DNA of 64,000 nucleotides from Halioglobus japonicus (GTDB lineage Bacteria > Pseudomonadota > Gammaproteobacteria > Pseudomonadales > Halieaceae), in contig CACSIL010000001.1 in the NCBI GenBank assembly GCA_902705825.1, forward strand, positions 18,907 to 82,906, in the 5' to 3' direction. The translations under genes were made by a program, and so were the position numbers. Below, piece after piece: positions 53,113-62,221 of the stretch. Position 1 is the stretch's first letter. Every line of letters starts with the position of its first letter. Below the pieces are notes generated by a model. That model saw only the letters and a list, made by a program, of their open reading frames with translations, searched no databases and was not told the DNA's origin.

Positions 53113-54450
53113 TTAGAAATGCTGCAACCGGGGTTTGAGTAGAATGGGCCCCGTCAAGGTTGTCAGAAGTACTACCAGCACCAGCGCGGAATACATTTTC
53201 GCGTCAAACACATGGTGGCCGAACGCGAATGCGGCGAATACCAGTCCTACTTCTCCCCGAGGGATCATGCCAAAGCCGATCCCCAGCCTGTCAAAACCGG
53301 GGCCGCGAACGGTATAGCCGGCAACGCCCTTGGACACAATGGCCACCAGTGTAAGGCTGCCGATCAGCAGCAGCATGGCGGGATCCAGCAGCGTCTGTAA
53401 CTGTACCTGCGCTCCGATACTCACGAAAAAGATGGTGATCATAATGTCGCTGATCGGTTTGACCAGCTCTTCCAGCCGGTGCTTTTGCAGCGCATCTCCC
53501 ACATGAAAATCCACATCGTCGAGCAGCAGTCCGGCGACAAAGGCACCGATAAGTGGTGCCAGTCCGGCGAAGTGCGCCAGTTGCGCGAAGGCCAGCGCCA
53601 GGCAGAGCGCGAAACCGGTCCAGACGCTGGAGTGCTTGTTCAGGGCGACAATGTGTATCACGCTGGGCATGAGCTTCTGCCCTATCAGCAGCGCACCGAT
53701 AAAAAACAACAGGGCCTTGGCGATAATCCACAAGAGGCTGAGAACCGATAGCTCGCCGCTGACCACGACACTGGCGAGTACGGCCAGCAGCAGGATGCCC
53801 AGTACGTCGTCTATCACCGCAGCGCCCAGGATGACATGCGCCGAGCGCGTGTTGACCAGGCCATTGTCTCCGAGCAGTTTGGCAGTGATGCCCACCGAGG
53901 TGGCCGCCAGCATCGCGCCGACAAACCAACCCTCGACACCCGTGCCGAAACCCAGCACTGCCCCCATCGCCAATGCGAACCCAATGGGCAGGACCATCCC
54001 GGTCACTGCAACTGCCAGCGCATTGCGGCCGACCTTCAGCAGTGTGCGCATATCCGACTCAAGGCCGACGATAAACAGCAGTAAGACCAGTGCCAATTCC
54101 GTGGAGTAGACCATAAACTCGCTGGAGCGCAGTAAATGACTCAGGTCAAACTCAATGCCGACCAGCGCCAGATTTCCCAACAGGATGCCGGCGTAGATCT
54201 CCCCGAGAATCTCTGCCATACCCAGCCGCTCGAAGATCGAGCCGCAGACGTCGGCCAGAGTGATCATCAGGATCAACAGCAGGCTGGTGCGGGTGAATGT
54301 CTCGCTAACGCCATTAGCCAGGGCGACAGCCGGGAGCAGTAGTGCTGCCATAACCAGCCAGACATGTCGGTTTGAACGCTTTGTTTTTATTATCACTGTG
54401 CTGGAGGCTCTCCTGGACATCGCACGCCGCCCTTCCTGGGGTTGCGCCAT
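53113..54450 (-). CDS. CPA2-family cation:proton antiporter
   Basis: A 445-residue antiporter with about twelve hydrophobic helices. The core contains EIYAGILLGNLALVG, LLLFIVGLESDMRTLL, ATSVGITAKLLGDNGL, the ion-binding pair in AAVIDDVLGILLLA, and FFVSIGAQVQL. This is the KefB/NapA-type CPA2 membrane domain without the C-terminal TrkA/RCK regulatory domain. It exchanges Na+ or K+ for H+. The N-terminus is uncertain: the first 30 residues look poorly conserved and the real start may be the Met at residue 11 or later. Confidence 0.87.
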   Translation of the reverse strand: MAQPQEGRRAMSRRASSTVIIKTKRSNRHVWLVMAALLLPAVALANGVSETFTRTSLLLILMITLADVCGSIFERLGMAEILGEIYAGILLGNLALVGIEFDLSHLLRSSEFMVYSTELALVLLLFIVGLESDMRTLLKVGRNALAVAVTGMVLPIGFALAMGAVLGFGTGVEGWFVGAMLAATSVGITAKLLGDNGLVNTRSAHVILGAAVIDDVLGILLLAVLASVVVSGELSVLSLLWIIAKALLFFIGALLIGQKLMPSVIHIVALNKHSSVWTGFALCLALAFAQLAHFAGLAPLIGAFVAGLLLDDVDFHVGDALQKHRLEELVKPISDIMITIFFVSIGAQVQLQTLLDPAMLLLIGSLTLVAIVSKGVAGYTVRGPGFDRLGIGFGMIPRGEVGLVFAAFAFGHHVFDAKMYSALVLVVLLTTLTGPILLKPRLQHF

Positions 54451-54471
54451 TCTCAGTTATTCTCGACCAGC

Positions 54472-54535
54472 TTGATAGTGATATGTATCAACCCGGCGGT
54501 GCGACCCGCAGGTCAACAGTATACCCAAGCGGGTC
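54472..54535. promoter_or_regulatory. Two inverted repeats between antiporter and GST genes
   Basis: TTGATA-N8-TATCAA (54472-54491) and GACCCGC-N19-GCGGGTC (arms 54503-54509 and 54529-54535) lie in the 180-base divergent region. The first has operator-like size; the second could also form an RNA hairpin in the leader of the GST gene. No T-run follows. Confidence 0.3.
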
Positions 54536-54630
54536 ATTTAACCGTACAGCCGGCTCTGGCATGTCGCTAATGCATTGACCGACAGGCGATATTCCAGCAC
54601 ATTGGTGATCGGCATAATCTGGAGAAGACT

Positions 54631-55275
54631 ATGATCACTATTCATCACCTGGGTGTTTCGCAATCCGACCGTATTGTCTGGTTGATGGAAGAACTCAATT
54701 TGCCCTACAAATTGAAGTGGTATGACCGGGGGGATGATTTCCTGGCGCCTCCTGAGTTGCGCGCGGTGCACCCGGCCGGTACGGCCCCTATTATTGAGGA
54801 CGGAGAGCTGGTGATGGCGGAATCCACCGCGATCGTTGAGTATATTTCCCAGCGGCACGGGGGAGGCGCGTTATCCGTGAAGCCCGATGATCCTGATTAT
54901 CCGCATTACCTGTTCTGGATGCAGTTCAACAATAATCTACAATCCGCACTTTTCATCAAGCTGGCTTTCCAGTCCACGGGCTCGGAACCTGCCGCTGATA
55001 ACCCGATGATGACGACCACGCAGCGCCGTGAAGACGGCATCTATCGCGCACTGGAAGAACGGTTGGGAGAGTCAGACTATCTCGCAGGCGCACAATTTAG
55101 CTGCGCAGACATCATGTCGATGTTTAATTTGACCTCGCTGGCCATGCTGGGTGCGCGGGCGATTGACGAGACACTGCCGAATACCGCGGCATACGTGGAG
55201 CGCGTGTCGGCCCGGCCGGCCTATCAAAAAGCCATGTCCATTGCAGGCCCAGCGGCGACGCGCCCGGCGAGTTGA
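54631..55275 (+). CDS. Glutathione S-transferase
   Basis: A 214-residue GST with N-terminal ITIHHLGVSQSDRIVWLMEEL (Ser in the catalytic loop), cis-Pro in HPAGTAPIIEDGEL and MAESTAIVEYI for gamma-glutamyl binding. The C-terminal helical part contains YLAGAQFSCADIMSMFNL, the conserved Asp cap. This is the pattern of bacterial GSTs of the beta/nu-like sort. A GGAG site precedes the ATG at 54631. It is divergent from the antiporter and not obviously linked to the cytochrome gene 98 bases downstream. Confidence 0.88.
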   Translation: MITIHHLGVSQSDRIVWLMEELNLPYKLKWYDRGDDFLAPPELRAVHPAGTAPIIEDGELVMAESTAIVEYISQRHGGGALSVKPDDPDYPHYLFWMQFNNNLQSALFIKLAFQSTGSEPAADNPMMTTTQRREDGIYRALEERLGESDYLAGAQFSCADIMSMFNLTSLAMLGARAIDETLPNTAAYVERVSARPAYQKAMSIAGPAATRPAS

Positions 55276-55373
55276 AGCGCGGCAGCTGGCAAACACACAT
55301 TGACGCAGTGTCTGTGCGGGCGTTATTATAAAATAGTCATAGCTAATTTATTGAAGGCCGGGAGACCCCGCTC

Positions 55374-55739
55374 ATGAAACGTACAACAATATTGCTCCTC
55401 ATTCTGGCCTTTGGGCTATCTGCATGCGACGGGCCCTCACCGTCGAAATCTCGTGAGGCAGAGGCTGCAAGTCGGCAGCTGGTGCCAAAGGACCCTGACA
55501 TTGCAGCAATTTATGGGCGCAGTTGCAGTAGTTGTCATACCGTTGCCGCAACCGGTGCGCCACTGACCGGCGATGGGGCGGCCTGGACGCCTCGTATGGA
55601 CAAAGGTATGGATGTGATGGTGGACAGTGTTATCAACGGTTTTGGTGGCATGCCGCCATTCGGCCTGTGCATGGATTGCAGCGCCGAGCAGTTTGAAGCG
55701 CTTATTCAATTTATGGCAACCCCGGTGAGCTCACAGTGA
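55374..55739 (+). CDS. Cytochrome c5-like lipoprotein
   Basis: A 121-residue lipoprotein (LLILAFGLSAC) carrying one c-type heme site, CSSCH, near residue 50, with a Met ligand candidate in GGMPPFGLCMDCS. The Cys pair in CMDC is typical of the cytochrome c5 group. It is expected to be anchored in the periplasm and to pass electrons. Its stop overlaps the next gene by four bases (GTGA), so the FAD oxidoreductase is its translation partner and probably its electron donor. Confidence 0.88.
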   Translation: MKRTTILLLILAFGLSACDGPSPSKSREAEAASRQLVPKDPDIAAIYGRSCSSCHTVAATGAPLTGDGAAWTPRMDKGMDVMVDSVINGFGGMPPFGLCMDCSAEQFEALIQFMATPVSSQ

Positions 55740-57106
55740 TTAAACGTCGCAATTTACTCGGTGCTATGGTGGCCGCTGCCGTGGGCAGTCAGGCCGTTCC
55801 ATTCCAGGCCCTGGCGGCAGCAGGAAAAGCGCAGCCTCGGTCTATTCCCTGGCGTAATTGGTCCGGCTCACAGCAGTGTTTGCCCACAGCGCGCAGTGCG
55901 CCTGCGAATGTTGCTGAGCTGCAGGAACTTATCGCCTCTGCCAGTGGCACCGTGCGCGCGGTCGGGGCGGGACATTCGTTTTCACCGCTGGTACCGACTG
56001 ACGGCACCATTGTGTCCCTCTCGCGTCTGAGCGGCTTGATCGACCATGACCCAAAAACACTGCAGGCCACTCTGTGGGCGGGTAGTCGGCTGGGCGATAT
56101 CGGCCAGCCCCTGGAAACCGCAGGCCAGGCACTGATCAATATGCCAGATATCGACGAACAAACACTGGCCGGTTGTCTGTCCACCGCTACTCACGGTACT
56201 GGCATTGGCATCGGCTGTATGTCGACGTTTATCGAGGGTCTGCAACTGGTGGATGCCCGTGGCGAACTGGTGGATTGCGATGCCAGCAATAACCCCGAGC
56301 TGTTTCAGGCGGCGAAGGTGTCACTGGGGACACTGGGTGTGATCTCGCAAGTGAGATTGCAGAATGTCGCTCCCTACCGATTGCGCAGGGAAACGGTGTG
56401 GCGCGAGTTCGAAGAAATTATGGAAATCGCCAACGATATGGCGGATACACACCGCAATTTTGAGTTTTTCTACATACCTTATTCAGGGATGGGTTTTACC
56501 GATACGCATGACCTGACCGATGAGCCGATTGGGTCGACCGAGAAAATCGACAGCAACGATTCCGTCGAGGATCTGAAGATGGCGCGGGACTGGCTTGAGG
56601 GCTCGCCCAAACTGCGCGAGTTGATCCTCAGCAGCACAGTAAAAATGTTAAGCGATGAAGTCACTGTAGAGAGTTCCTGGAAGAACTACGCAAATGAGCG
56701 CAATGTCCGTTTCAACGAGATGGAGTATCACCTGCCGCGCGAACATGGCCTGCAGGCGATGCGCGAAGTTCGTGAAGTACTGGAGGCCAACCATCCCGAG
56801 GTGTTCTTTCCGATCGAGGTGCGTTTCGTCAAGGGAGACGATATCTGGCTCAGTCCGTTCTATCAGCGTGATACCTGCTCGATAGCCGTGCACCGGTATT
56901 TTGAGGATGACTTCAAACCGTACTTTAAGTCCATCGAGCCCATCTTCCGCAAGTACAATGGCCGGCCGCACTGGGGTAAGCTCAATACCCTGACGCGAGA
57001 TGATTTCCGCAAACTGTATCCGCGCTGGAATGATTTTGCCGAGGTGCGCAATACGATGGACCCCAAGGGGCGATTCCTGAATCCCTATCTGGCCGGTCTT
57101 TTCTGA
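55736..57106 (+). CDS. Exported sugar-lactone oxidase (D-arabinono-1,4-lactone oxidase type)
   Basis: A 456-residue flavoprotein with an exported-type start (KRRNLLGAMVAAAVGSQAVPFQALA), possibly Tat-dependent. The FAD domain has VRAVGAGHSFSPLVPTDG, where the His after GAG is the likely covalent FAD link in the VAO family. It also has AGCLSTATHGTGIGIG and LGTLGVISQV. The C-terminal region contains RPHWGKLNTL, the H-W-x-K signature of aldonolactone oxidases, and a final DPKGRFLNPYLAGLF. It oxidises aldonolactones or related polyols. Start is GTG overlapping the cytochrome c5-like gene, so electrons likely go to that cytochrome rather than O2. This partner assignment is inference. Confidence 0.88.
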   Translation: MIKRRNLLGAMVAAAVGSQAVPFQALAAAGKAQPRSIPWRNWSGSQQCLPTARSAPANVAELQELIASASGTVRAVGAGHSFSPLVPTDGTIVSLSRLSGLIDHDPKTLQATLWAGSRLGDIGQPLETAGQALINMPDIDEQTLAGCLSTATHGTGIGIGCMSTFIEGLQLVDARGELVDCDASNNPELFQAAKVSLGTLGVISQVRLQNVAPYRLRRETVWREFEEIMEIANDMADTHRNFEFFYIPYSGMGFTDTHDLTDEPIGSTEKIDSNDSVEDLKMARDWLEGSPKLRELILSSTVKMLSDEVTVESSWKNYANERNVRFNEMEYHLPREHGLQAMREVREVLEANHPEVFFPIEVRFVKGDDIWLSPFYQRDTCSIAVHRYFEDDFKPYFKSIEPIFRKYNGRPHWGKLNTLTRDDFRKLYPRWNDFAEVRNTMDPKGRFLNPYLAGLF

Positions 57107-57226
57107 GTAAACCCGCCACCTTCCAGGGTTGATCGCGCAGCGGCGTCAGTTTCTACACTGTGGATGTATCGCGTATAGTCGGTACACCAAAGTAACGCAC
57201 AAGCTGAATCTACTGGAGGCGGTGTC

Positions 57227-57817
57227 ATGTTGGCTATGCTGTGTGCCTTTCTGGCCGGTGCTGTCGGATGGACATTTACCGAGTACGTTCTTCACCGCTT
57301 TGTCTTCCACGGGTCCGGTGCCAGAGGGCTTGGTGCAAAGGAGCATCGACGCCATCACGCACAGGTGGACTACTTCGCTCCCGCCTGGCAAAAAGGTCTG
57401 GCGGCGCTCGCTGCTACCGCTATTTTATTCCCGCTCTTGGCGCTGCTTGTCGGGCCTGCAATTGGTGCGGCCGGCACGCTGGGCTTTGTCGCGATGTATG
57501 TGCTCTATGAGGTACTGCACCGGCGCGCGCACACACATCCGCCGCGCGGTCGCTACGGACGGTGGCGGCGCAAAAATCACTTTGCACACCATTTTGCCGA
57601 CCCGCGACTTGCACAGGGTGTAACCACGCCGTTCTGGGACTTTGTCTTCGGTACGCGCCTTAGCGTTGCACAGGTTCGCGTGCCGCGCCGACTGGCAATG
57701 CGCTGGCTGGTTGATCAACACGGGGAGGTTTGTCCGGCCTATGCCGCCGACTACACGCTGGTCGGCGCACGCAGGCGAGACGAGGTAGCGCCTGGTGCTG
57801 GGGGTGACGCAGTCTAG
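57227..57817 (+). CDS. Fatty-acid hydroxylase/sterol desaturase family membrane protein
   Basis: A 196-residue membrane protein with a complete histidine-box set: HRFVFH, EHRRHHA, HRRAH and HFAHH. The boxes bind a di-iron centre at the cytoplasmic face, with hydrophobic helices at 5-25 and 62-95. Such enzymes hydroxylate fatty acyl chains, sterols or carotenoids; the short length (196) is like small bacterial hydroxylases such as CrtZ-type carotenoid hydroxylases. No carotenoid genes are in the window. The ATG at 57227 follows GGAGG at 57213-57217. Confidence 0.85.
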   Translation: MLAMLCAFLAGAVGWTFTEYVLHRFVFHGSGARGLGAKEHRRHHAQVDYFAPAWQKGLAALAATAILFPLLALLVGPAIGAAGTLGFVAMYVLYEVLHRRAHTHPPRGRYGRWRRKNHFAHHFADPRLAQGVTTPFWDFVFGTRLSVAQVRVPRRLAMRWLVDQHGEVCPAYAADYTLVGARRRDEVAPGAGGDAV

Positions 57818-57987
57818 TTTTGACTTGCTGTCTCTGGTTGTGGTGATGGTGCGCGAGAGCTGGCACTTGCCCGATTGCTGGCGTTTGTCCGTCGTGGGGT
57901 CGCGGACCGTTTTGTTGATTTTGATATAAAATACGCCGGGCCGAAAAACCCGATGCCCCGATTCCTACCTCGATTGAGAGATGCTGA

Positions 57988-59055
57988 ATGTTTAGAAAGG
58001 CGATGAAATTAATGGTCCCGGTGGGGATTGTCGTCGCGGCTGTGTTGCTGGCCATCCTGATGGTTGGTTCGCGGGAGGCGCTGGAGACCAGCGAAGCTGT
58101 GCAGCTATTGCCGCGTGTGCAGGCTGTTGAAGTGGCACTCACCGAGGTGCCGATCTCCATTGTCGCCCACGGCACCGTGACCTCTCGCTACGAGTTGGAG
58201 TTGGCAACGGAGGTGACAGGGAGAGTTGTCTGGGCGGCACCTGAATTTGAGTCCGGCAAACTAGTCTCCGCAGGTACCGTTTTGCTGCGTATCGACCCGG
58301 TCAGTTATCGGCTGGCGTTGGCGCAGGCCAAGGCGGCACTGTCCTCTGCCAATATGGCGCTGGCCGATGCCAAAGCACTGAAGCGTCAGGCTGCTATTGC
58401 CGAGGGTGCGCTGAATATCGAAGCTGCGCGCCAGCGTGTGGTTAAAGCGGAGCAGGATCTTGCCTACACAGAGATCAAAGCCCCTTTTAACGCAGTCATC
58501 GACAAGAAGTTGGTGGAATTTGGGCAGTTTATCAGCACCGGCCAGCCGGTGATGCGCCTGCTCAGCAGTGACACGGCACGGGTAACGCTGCCGGTGACAC
58601 CTGCCGAGGCGGGATTTCTGCAATCGTCAATTGGTGCTCCTGTCACTCTGCGTGCGCAGATCGGTGAGCATGAGGTGCAGTGGGAGGCGCAGCTTGCGCG
58701 CATCGAAGCGCGTGTCGATACACTGACGCGTGTGATTCCGGTAGTGGTGGAGGTCGATTCGCCCTATGACACCGGCGTGCACCCCCGCAGTTTGCCATTG
58801 GGCTTATTTGTCACTGCGACGCTGCCGGGCCAGCCGGTTGACTCCGCTGTACGATTGCCCAGCTCGGTGTTGCACGCCGACGACTCGGTCTTTGTGGTGT
58901 CGGAAAATGTGTTGCGCCGCAAGCGGGTGAATATCATTCATCGTGAGGGTGATACGGTGGTGATTAATGGCGGGCTGGAGCCCGGCGATAAAGTCGTCAC
59001 CACGCGCCTGGAGCTGATGTTTGAAGGTATGAAGGTCGAGCTGGCTGATGGTTGA
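57988..59055 (+). CDS. RND efflux periplasmic adaptor (HlyD/MFP type)
   Basis: A 355-residue membrane-fusion protein with an N-terminal hydrophobic segment (residues 9-29). A lipoyl-type half (ATEVTGRVVWAAPEFESGKLVSAG) precedes a helical hairpin (LAQAKAALSSANMALADAKALKRQA), followed by the second lipoyl half with IKAPFNAVIDKKLVEFGQFI. A beta-barrel then ends in GGLEPGDKVVTTRLELM. It links an inner-membrane pump to an outer-membrane channel. It overlaps the pump gene by 8 bases. No TolC-like gene is nearby, so a channel encoded elsewhere is assumed. Confidence 0.9.
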   Translation: MFRKAMKLMVPVGIVVAAVLLAILMVGSREALETSEAVQLLPRVQAVEVALTEVPISIVAHGTVTSRYELELATEVTGRVVWAAPEFESGKLVSAGTVLLRIDPVSYRLALAQAKAALSSANMALADAKALKRQAAIAEGALNIEAARQRVVKAEQDLAYTEIKAPFNAVIDKKLVEFGQFISTGQPVMRLLSSDTARVTLPVTPAEAGFLQSSIGAPVTLRAQIGEHEVQWEAQLARIEARVDTLTRVIPVVVEVDSPYDTGVHPRSLPLGLFVTATLPGQPVDSAVRLPSSVLHADDSVFVVSENVLRRKRVNIIHREGDTVVINGGLEPGDKVVTTRLELMFEGMKVELADG

Positions 59056-62000
59056 ATCGCGCTATCAGAATGAGAAGGGCCCCATTGGGTGGATGGCTTC
59101 AAATCCCATTGCGGCCAATCTGCTGCTGGTGATCGTACTGGTCGCTGGCCTGATCGCGATTCAAGGTATTCGCAAGGAAGTCTTTCCGAATTTCCCCACT
59201 GACACGTTCACTGTAACCGTGCCGTACCCGGGTAGTTCTCCCGAGGAAATTGAGCAGGGCATCCTGTTAAAAGTAGAAGAAGAACTGCGCGATATAGTGG
59301 GGTTGAAGGAAATTCGCAGCACCGCAATGGAAGGCGTGGGCGTCGTCACTGTGGAAATGGAGGCGGGCAGCGATATTGCCAAAGCGCTCAATGAGGCCAA
59401 GGTCCGGGTCGATGGTATTCCCTCCTTTCCGCTGGATGCGGAGGAACCGATCGTTGAAGAGTTGATCAGTCGCGGATACGCCATGCGTGTCAGTGTGTAT
59501 GGCGATCTTGATGAGGTGGGTCTGAAGCAGCTCACCGAGCAGGTGCGGGAGGAAATTCTCGATCTGGAGGGTATCAGCGAGATTCGTATTCTGGGCGAGC
59601 GCGACTACGAAATGTCCATCGAGGTTTCAACGGAGGCTCTGCGGCGCTATGGCCTGGATTTTGATCAGGTGGTTGCCGCGGTCAAAAACCGCTCGCGTGA
59701 TCTGCCCGGCGGCAGTATGCGCACCGAACATGGCTCCATCAAATTGCGCTCGGTATCCCAGGCCTATACCGGCGAAGAGTACGCTGCACTGAATTTGTTG
59801 ACGCGCGAGGACGGTACCTCCATCACGCTGGGGGAGGTGGCCCAGGTTGTCGATGGCTTTGAGGATCAGCCTGTACTGAGTACGCTCAATGGCCGGCGCG
59901 CCATAACCCTGATTATCGACAGGGTCGGCAATCAGGATGTGTTGCAGATAACAGATGAGTTGCGCACGTATGTCGCCGAAAAACAGGCGCGCCTCTCCGA
60001 GGGTGTTTTCGTTGTCGGCTGGATTGACGAGAGCAAAATCTTGCGTGGTCGCATCGATCTCATGCTGCGCAACGCCGCTCAGGGCGCGCTGCTAGTAGTG
60101 ATCGCGCTGGCTCTGTTTCTGGATCTGACGCTGGCCCTGTGGGTGATAGTGGGGGTGCCGTTTGCGATACTGGCAACACTGGCGACCATCTATTTCCTCG
60201 GTATACCGGTATCGATCAATGTGTTGTCTGTTTTTGCCTTCATATTGGTGCTGGGTATTCTGGTTGACGACGGGATTGTCACCGCAGAAAGCGCCTATGC
60301 CTATTTACAGGCAGAACGACAGGGCTTGCCCAGCGTATTGCGAGGTGTCCGCAGGGTTGCGACGGCGACAATTTTCGGCGCGCTGACGACGATGATAGCC
60401 TTTGCTCCGACGATGTTTTTGACCGAGGGCTTTGCGCGCGTGGGCACGCATATGGGGCCCGTGGTCATCCTGTGTATATTCTTTTCCCTGATTGAGACCA
60501 AGTTGATTCTCCCCGCACACCTGCGCCACTTGCGCGTGGGTGAATCGAAATCCGCTGGTGTGCGCGGCGCGATACGGCGGTTCCAGGGGCGTTTCGCAAC
60601 GGCGCTTGCCAATTTTGCATCCGGTCCCTATCGGCGCTTCCTTATGTTTTGCCTGCATCATCGCTACACGACGATAGCCGTGTTTGTCGCCCTGCTCATT
60701 GTCTCGCTGGCATTGATGCCCTCTGGTCTGGTGAGGTTTGTGTTTTTCCCGAATGTACCCTCAGACCAGATTTACGTGACGCTTGAGATGCCGCAGGGAG
60801 CACCCTGGGAGAAAACCCACGATTATGCGCGGCGTATCGAGGTGGCCGTCAAGGCGATGAATGAGCGTTATCTGCAAGAGGTGGGTACCTCGGTTGATGT
60901 CGTCAGAGAGCTGCTGGTGGTATCGGAAAGTGATACCCAGGCCAGAGTGGATGTCGAACTGGTGCCCAGTGAAGAGCGGACTATCAGTTCCGTGGTGCTG
61001 GCACAGTGGCTGCGGGAGGAGTTGGGTACTCTCGAAGGTATTCGCTCTCTCAACATCGACGCTGTGGCCGGCCCGTCCGGCGCCGCTCTGGAGTTGCAGT
61101 TACAGGGCCAGGATCTGGAAACGTTGCGGTTGGCCGCGCAGGATGTGAAACGCTCTCTGGCACAGATGAACGGCGTGCAGGATATCAGTGACAGTTTCAA
61201 TTCCGGTGGCCGTGAGCTCGATATTCATGTCTCTGTCGAAGGTGAGGCGCTGGGACTGGGCGATGTGGAATTGGCGCGGCAGGTGCGGCAGGCATTCTTC
61301 GGTGCTGAAATACAACGGGTTCAGCGCGGGCGCAACGAGGTGCGGGTCTATGTCCGCTTGCCAGCTGCCCAGCGCAGCCAAATTGAAAGCCTGAGCGGAT
61401 TGTGGATACGCCTGCCCGATGGGCGCAAGGTGCCATTTTCTGTTGTGGGTACGGCGCGTGAAACAACAGGGTTGAGTACGATCAATCGGATAGATCGCAA
61501 ACGGGTCGTGACGGTGGAGGCCGATATCAACAAGATGTTGGTTGAGCCCAGCGAGGTTATCGCTTTACTCCAGACGCAGGTGCTTCCCGATCTGTTGGTG
61601 AAATATCCCGGCATTAGCTTCAACTTTGGCGGCGAGGCCGAGGCGGAGGAGAAAACATCATCGGTACTCTTGTACGGCTTTGTCATTGTCCTGCTGATGA
61701 TCTTCGGCGCGCTCGCAATACCCCTGAAGAGCTATCTGCAACCGCTGTTGATTATGTCTGTGATTCCCTTTGGCATCATCGGCGCTATTCTTGGACATCT
61801 GCTGCTGGGTAAAGATGTCAGCATGTTGTCGGTCATCGGGATCATTGGCCTGGTGGGTGTTGTGGTCAACGACAGTCTGGTGATGGTGGATTTCATTAAT
61901 CACTACATCGATGAAGGCCACGACTGGCGGTCGGCGGTGGTCGAGGCGGGGCCGCAGCGGTTTCGCGCGGTGATACTGACTTCAGTGACAACGTTCCTCG

Positions 62001-62194
62001 GTTTGTTGCCCATACAAATGGAGACGTCTATCCAGTCCGAGTTTGTAAAGCCTATGGCGATATCGATTGCGTTCGGTGTGTTGTTTGCAACCCTCGTCAC
62101 CTTGATCCTTGTGCCGGTCATTTACTTTATGGCCCATGATCTGGCGGAGCGGGCCAAAGCGTTCTGGTTGGGAGTGACTGAGCCGAGTCAGTAG
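59048..62194 (+). CDS. RND efflux pump, inner-membrane permease
   Basis: A 1048-residue pump with the AcrB-type layout: transmembrane helix 1 near residue 20 (ANLLLVIVLVAGLIAI), a large periplasmic porter domain (about 45-330), helices 2-6 (about 335-490), a second porter domain (560-855) and the final helix bundle. Helix 4 contains LVLGILVDDGIVTAESAY, the paired Asp of the proton relay. It begins inside the adaptor gene, giving one transcript. Substrates may be drugs, fatty acids or other hydrophobic compounds; the sequence does not decide. Confidence 0.92.
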   Translation: MVESRYQNEKGPIGWMASNPIAANLLLVIVLVAGLIAIQGIRKEVFPNFPTDTFTVTVPYPGSSPEEIEQGILLKVEEELRDIVGLKEIRSTAMEGVGVVTVEMEAGSDIAKALNEAKVRVDGIPSFPLDAEEPIVEELISRGYAMRVSVYGDLDEVGLKQLTEQVREEILDLEGISEIRILGERDYEMSIEVSTEALRRYGLDFDQVVAAVKNRSRDLPGGSMRTEHGSIKLRSVSQAYTGEEYAALNLLTREDGTSITLGEVAQVVDGFEDQPVLSTLNGRRAITLIIDRVGNQDVLQITDELRTYVAEKQARLSEGVFVVGWIDESKILRGRIDLMLRNAAQGALLVVIALALFLDLTLALWVIVGVPFAILATLATIYFLGIPVSINVLSVFAFILVLGILVDDGIVTAESAYAYLQAERQGLPSVLRGVRRVATATIFGALTTMIAFAPTMFLTEGFARVGTHMGPVVILCIFFSLIETKLILPAHLRHLRVGESKSAGVRGAIRRFQGRFATALANFASGPYRRFLMFCLHHRYTTIAVFVALLIVSLALMPSGLVRFVFFPNVPSDQIYVTLEMPQGAPWEKTHDYARRIEVAVKAMNERYLQEVGTSVDVVRELLVVSESDTQARVDVELVPSEERTISSVVLAQWLREELGTLEGIRSLNIDAVAGPSGAALELQLQGQDLETLRLAAQDVKRSLAQMNGVQDISDSFNSGGRELDIHVSVEGEALGLGDVELARQVRQAFFGAEIQRVQRGRNEVRVYVRLPAAQRSQIESLSGLWIRLPDGRKVPFSVVGTARETTGLSTINRIDRKRVVTVEADINKMLVEPSEVIALLQTQVLPDLLVKYPGISFNFGGEAEAEEKTSSVLLYGFVIVLLMIFGALAIPLKSYLQPLLIMSVIPFGIIGAILGHLLLGKDVSMLSVIGIIGLVGVVVNDSLVMVDFINHYIDEGHDWRSAVVEAGPQRFRAVILTSVTTFLGLLPIQMETSIQSEFVKPMAISIAFGVLFATLVTLILVPVIYFMAHDLAERAKAFWLGVTEPSQ

Positions 62195-62221
62195 CGCGCG
62201 TGGCGATGCATTAGGCGCGCT
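62193..62221. terminator. Weak hairpin between RND permease and rlmD
   Basis: AGCGCGC (62193-62199) pairs with GCGCGCT (62215-62221) across 15 bases. The arms overlap the ends of both convergent genes. A possible bidirectional terminator without T-runs. Confidence 0.3.

Noticed and set aside
57129-57623. 164-residue plus-strand frame overlapping the fatty-acid hydroxylase gene
   Set aside because: The hydroxylase frame carries all histidine boxes and a GGAGG site; the other frame has poor composition.
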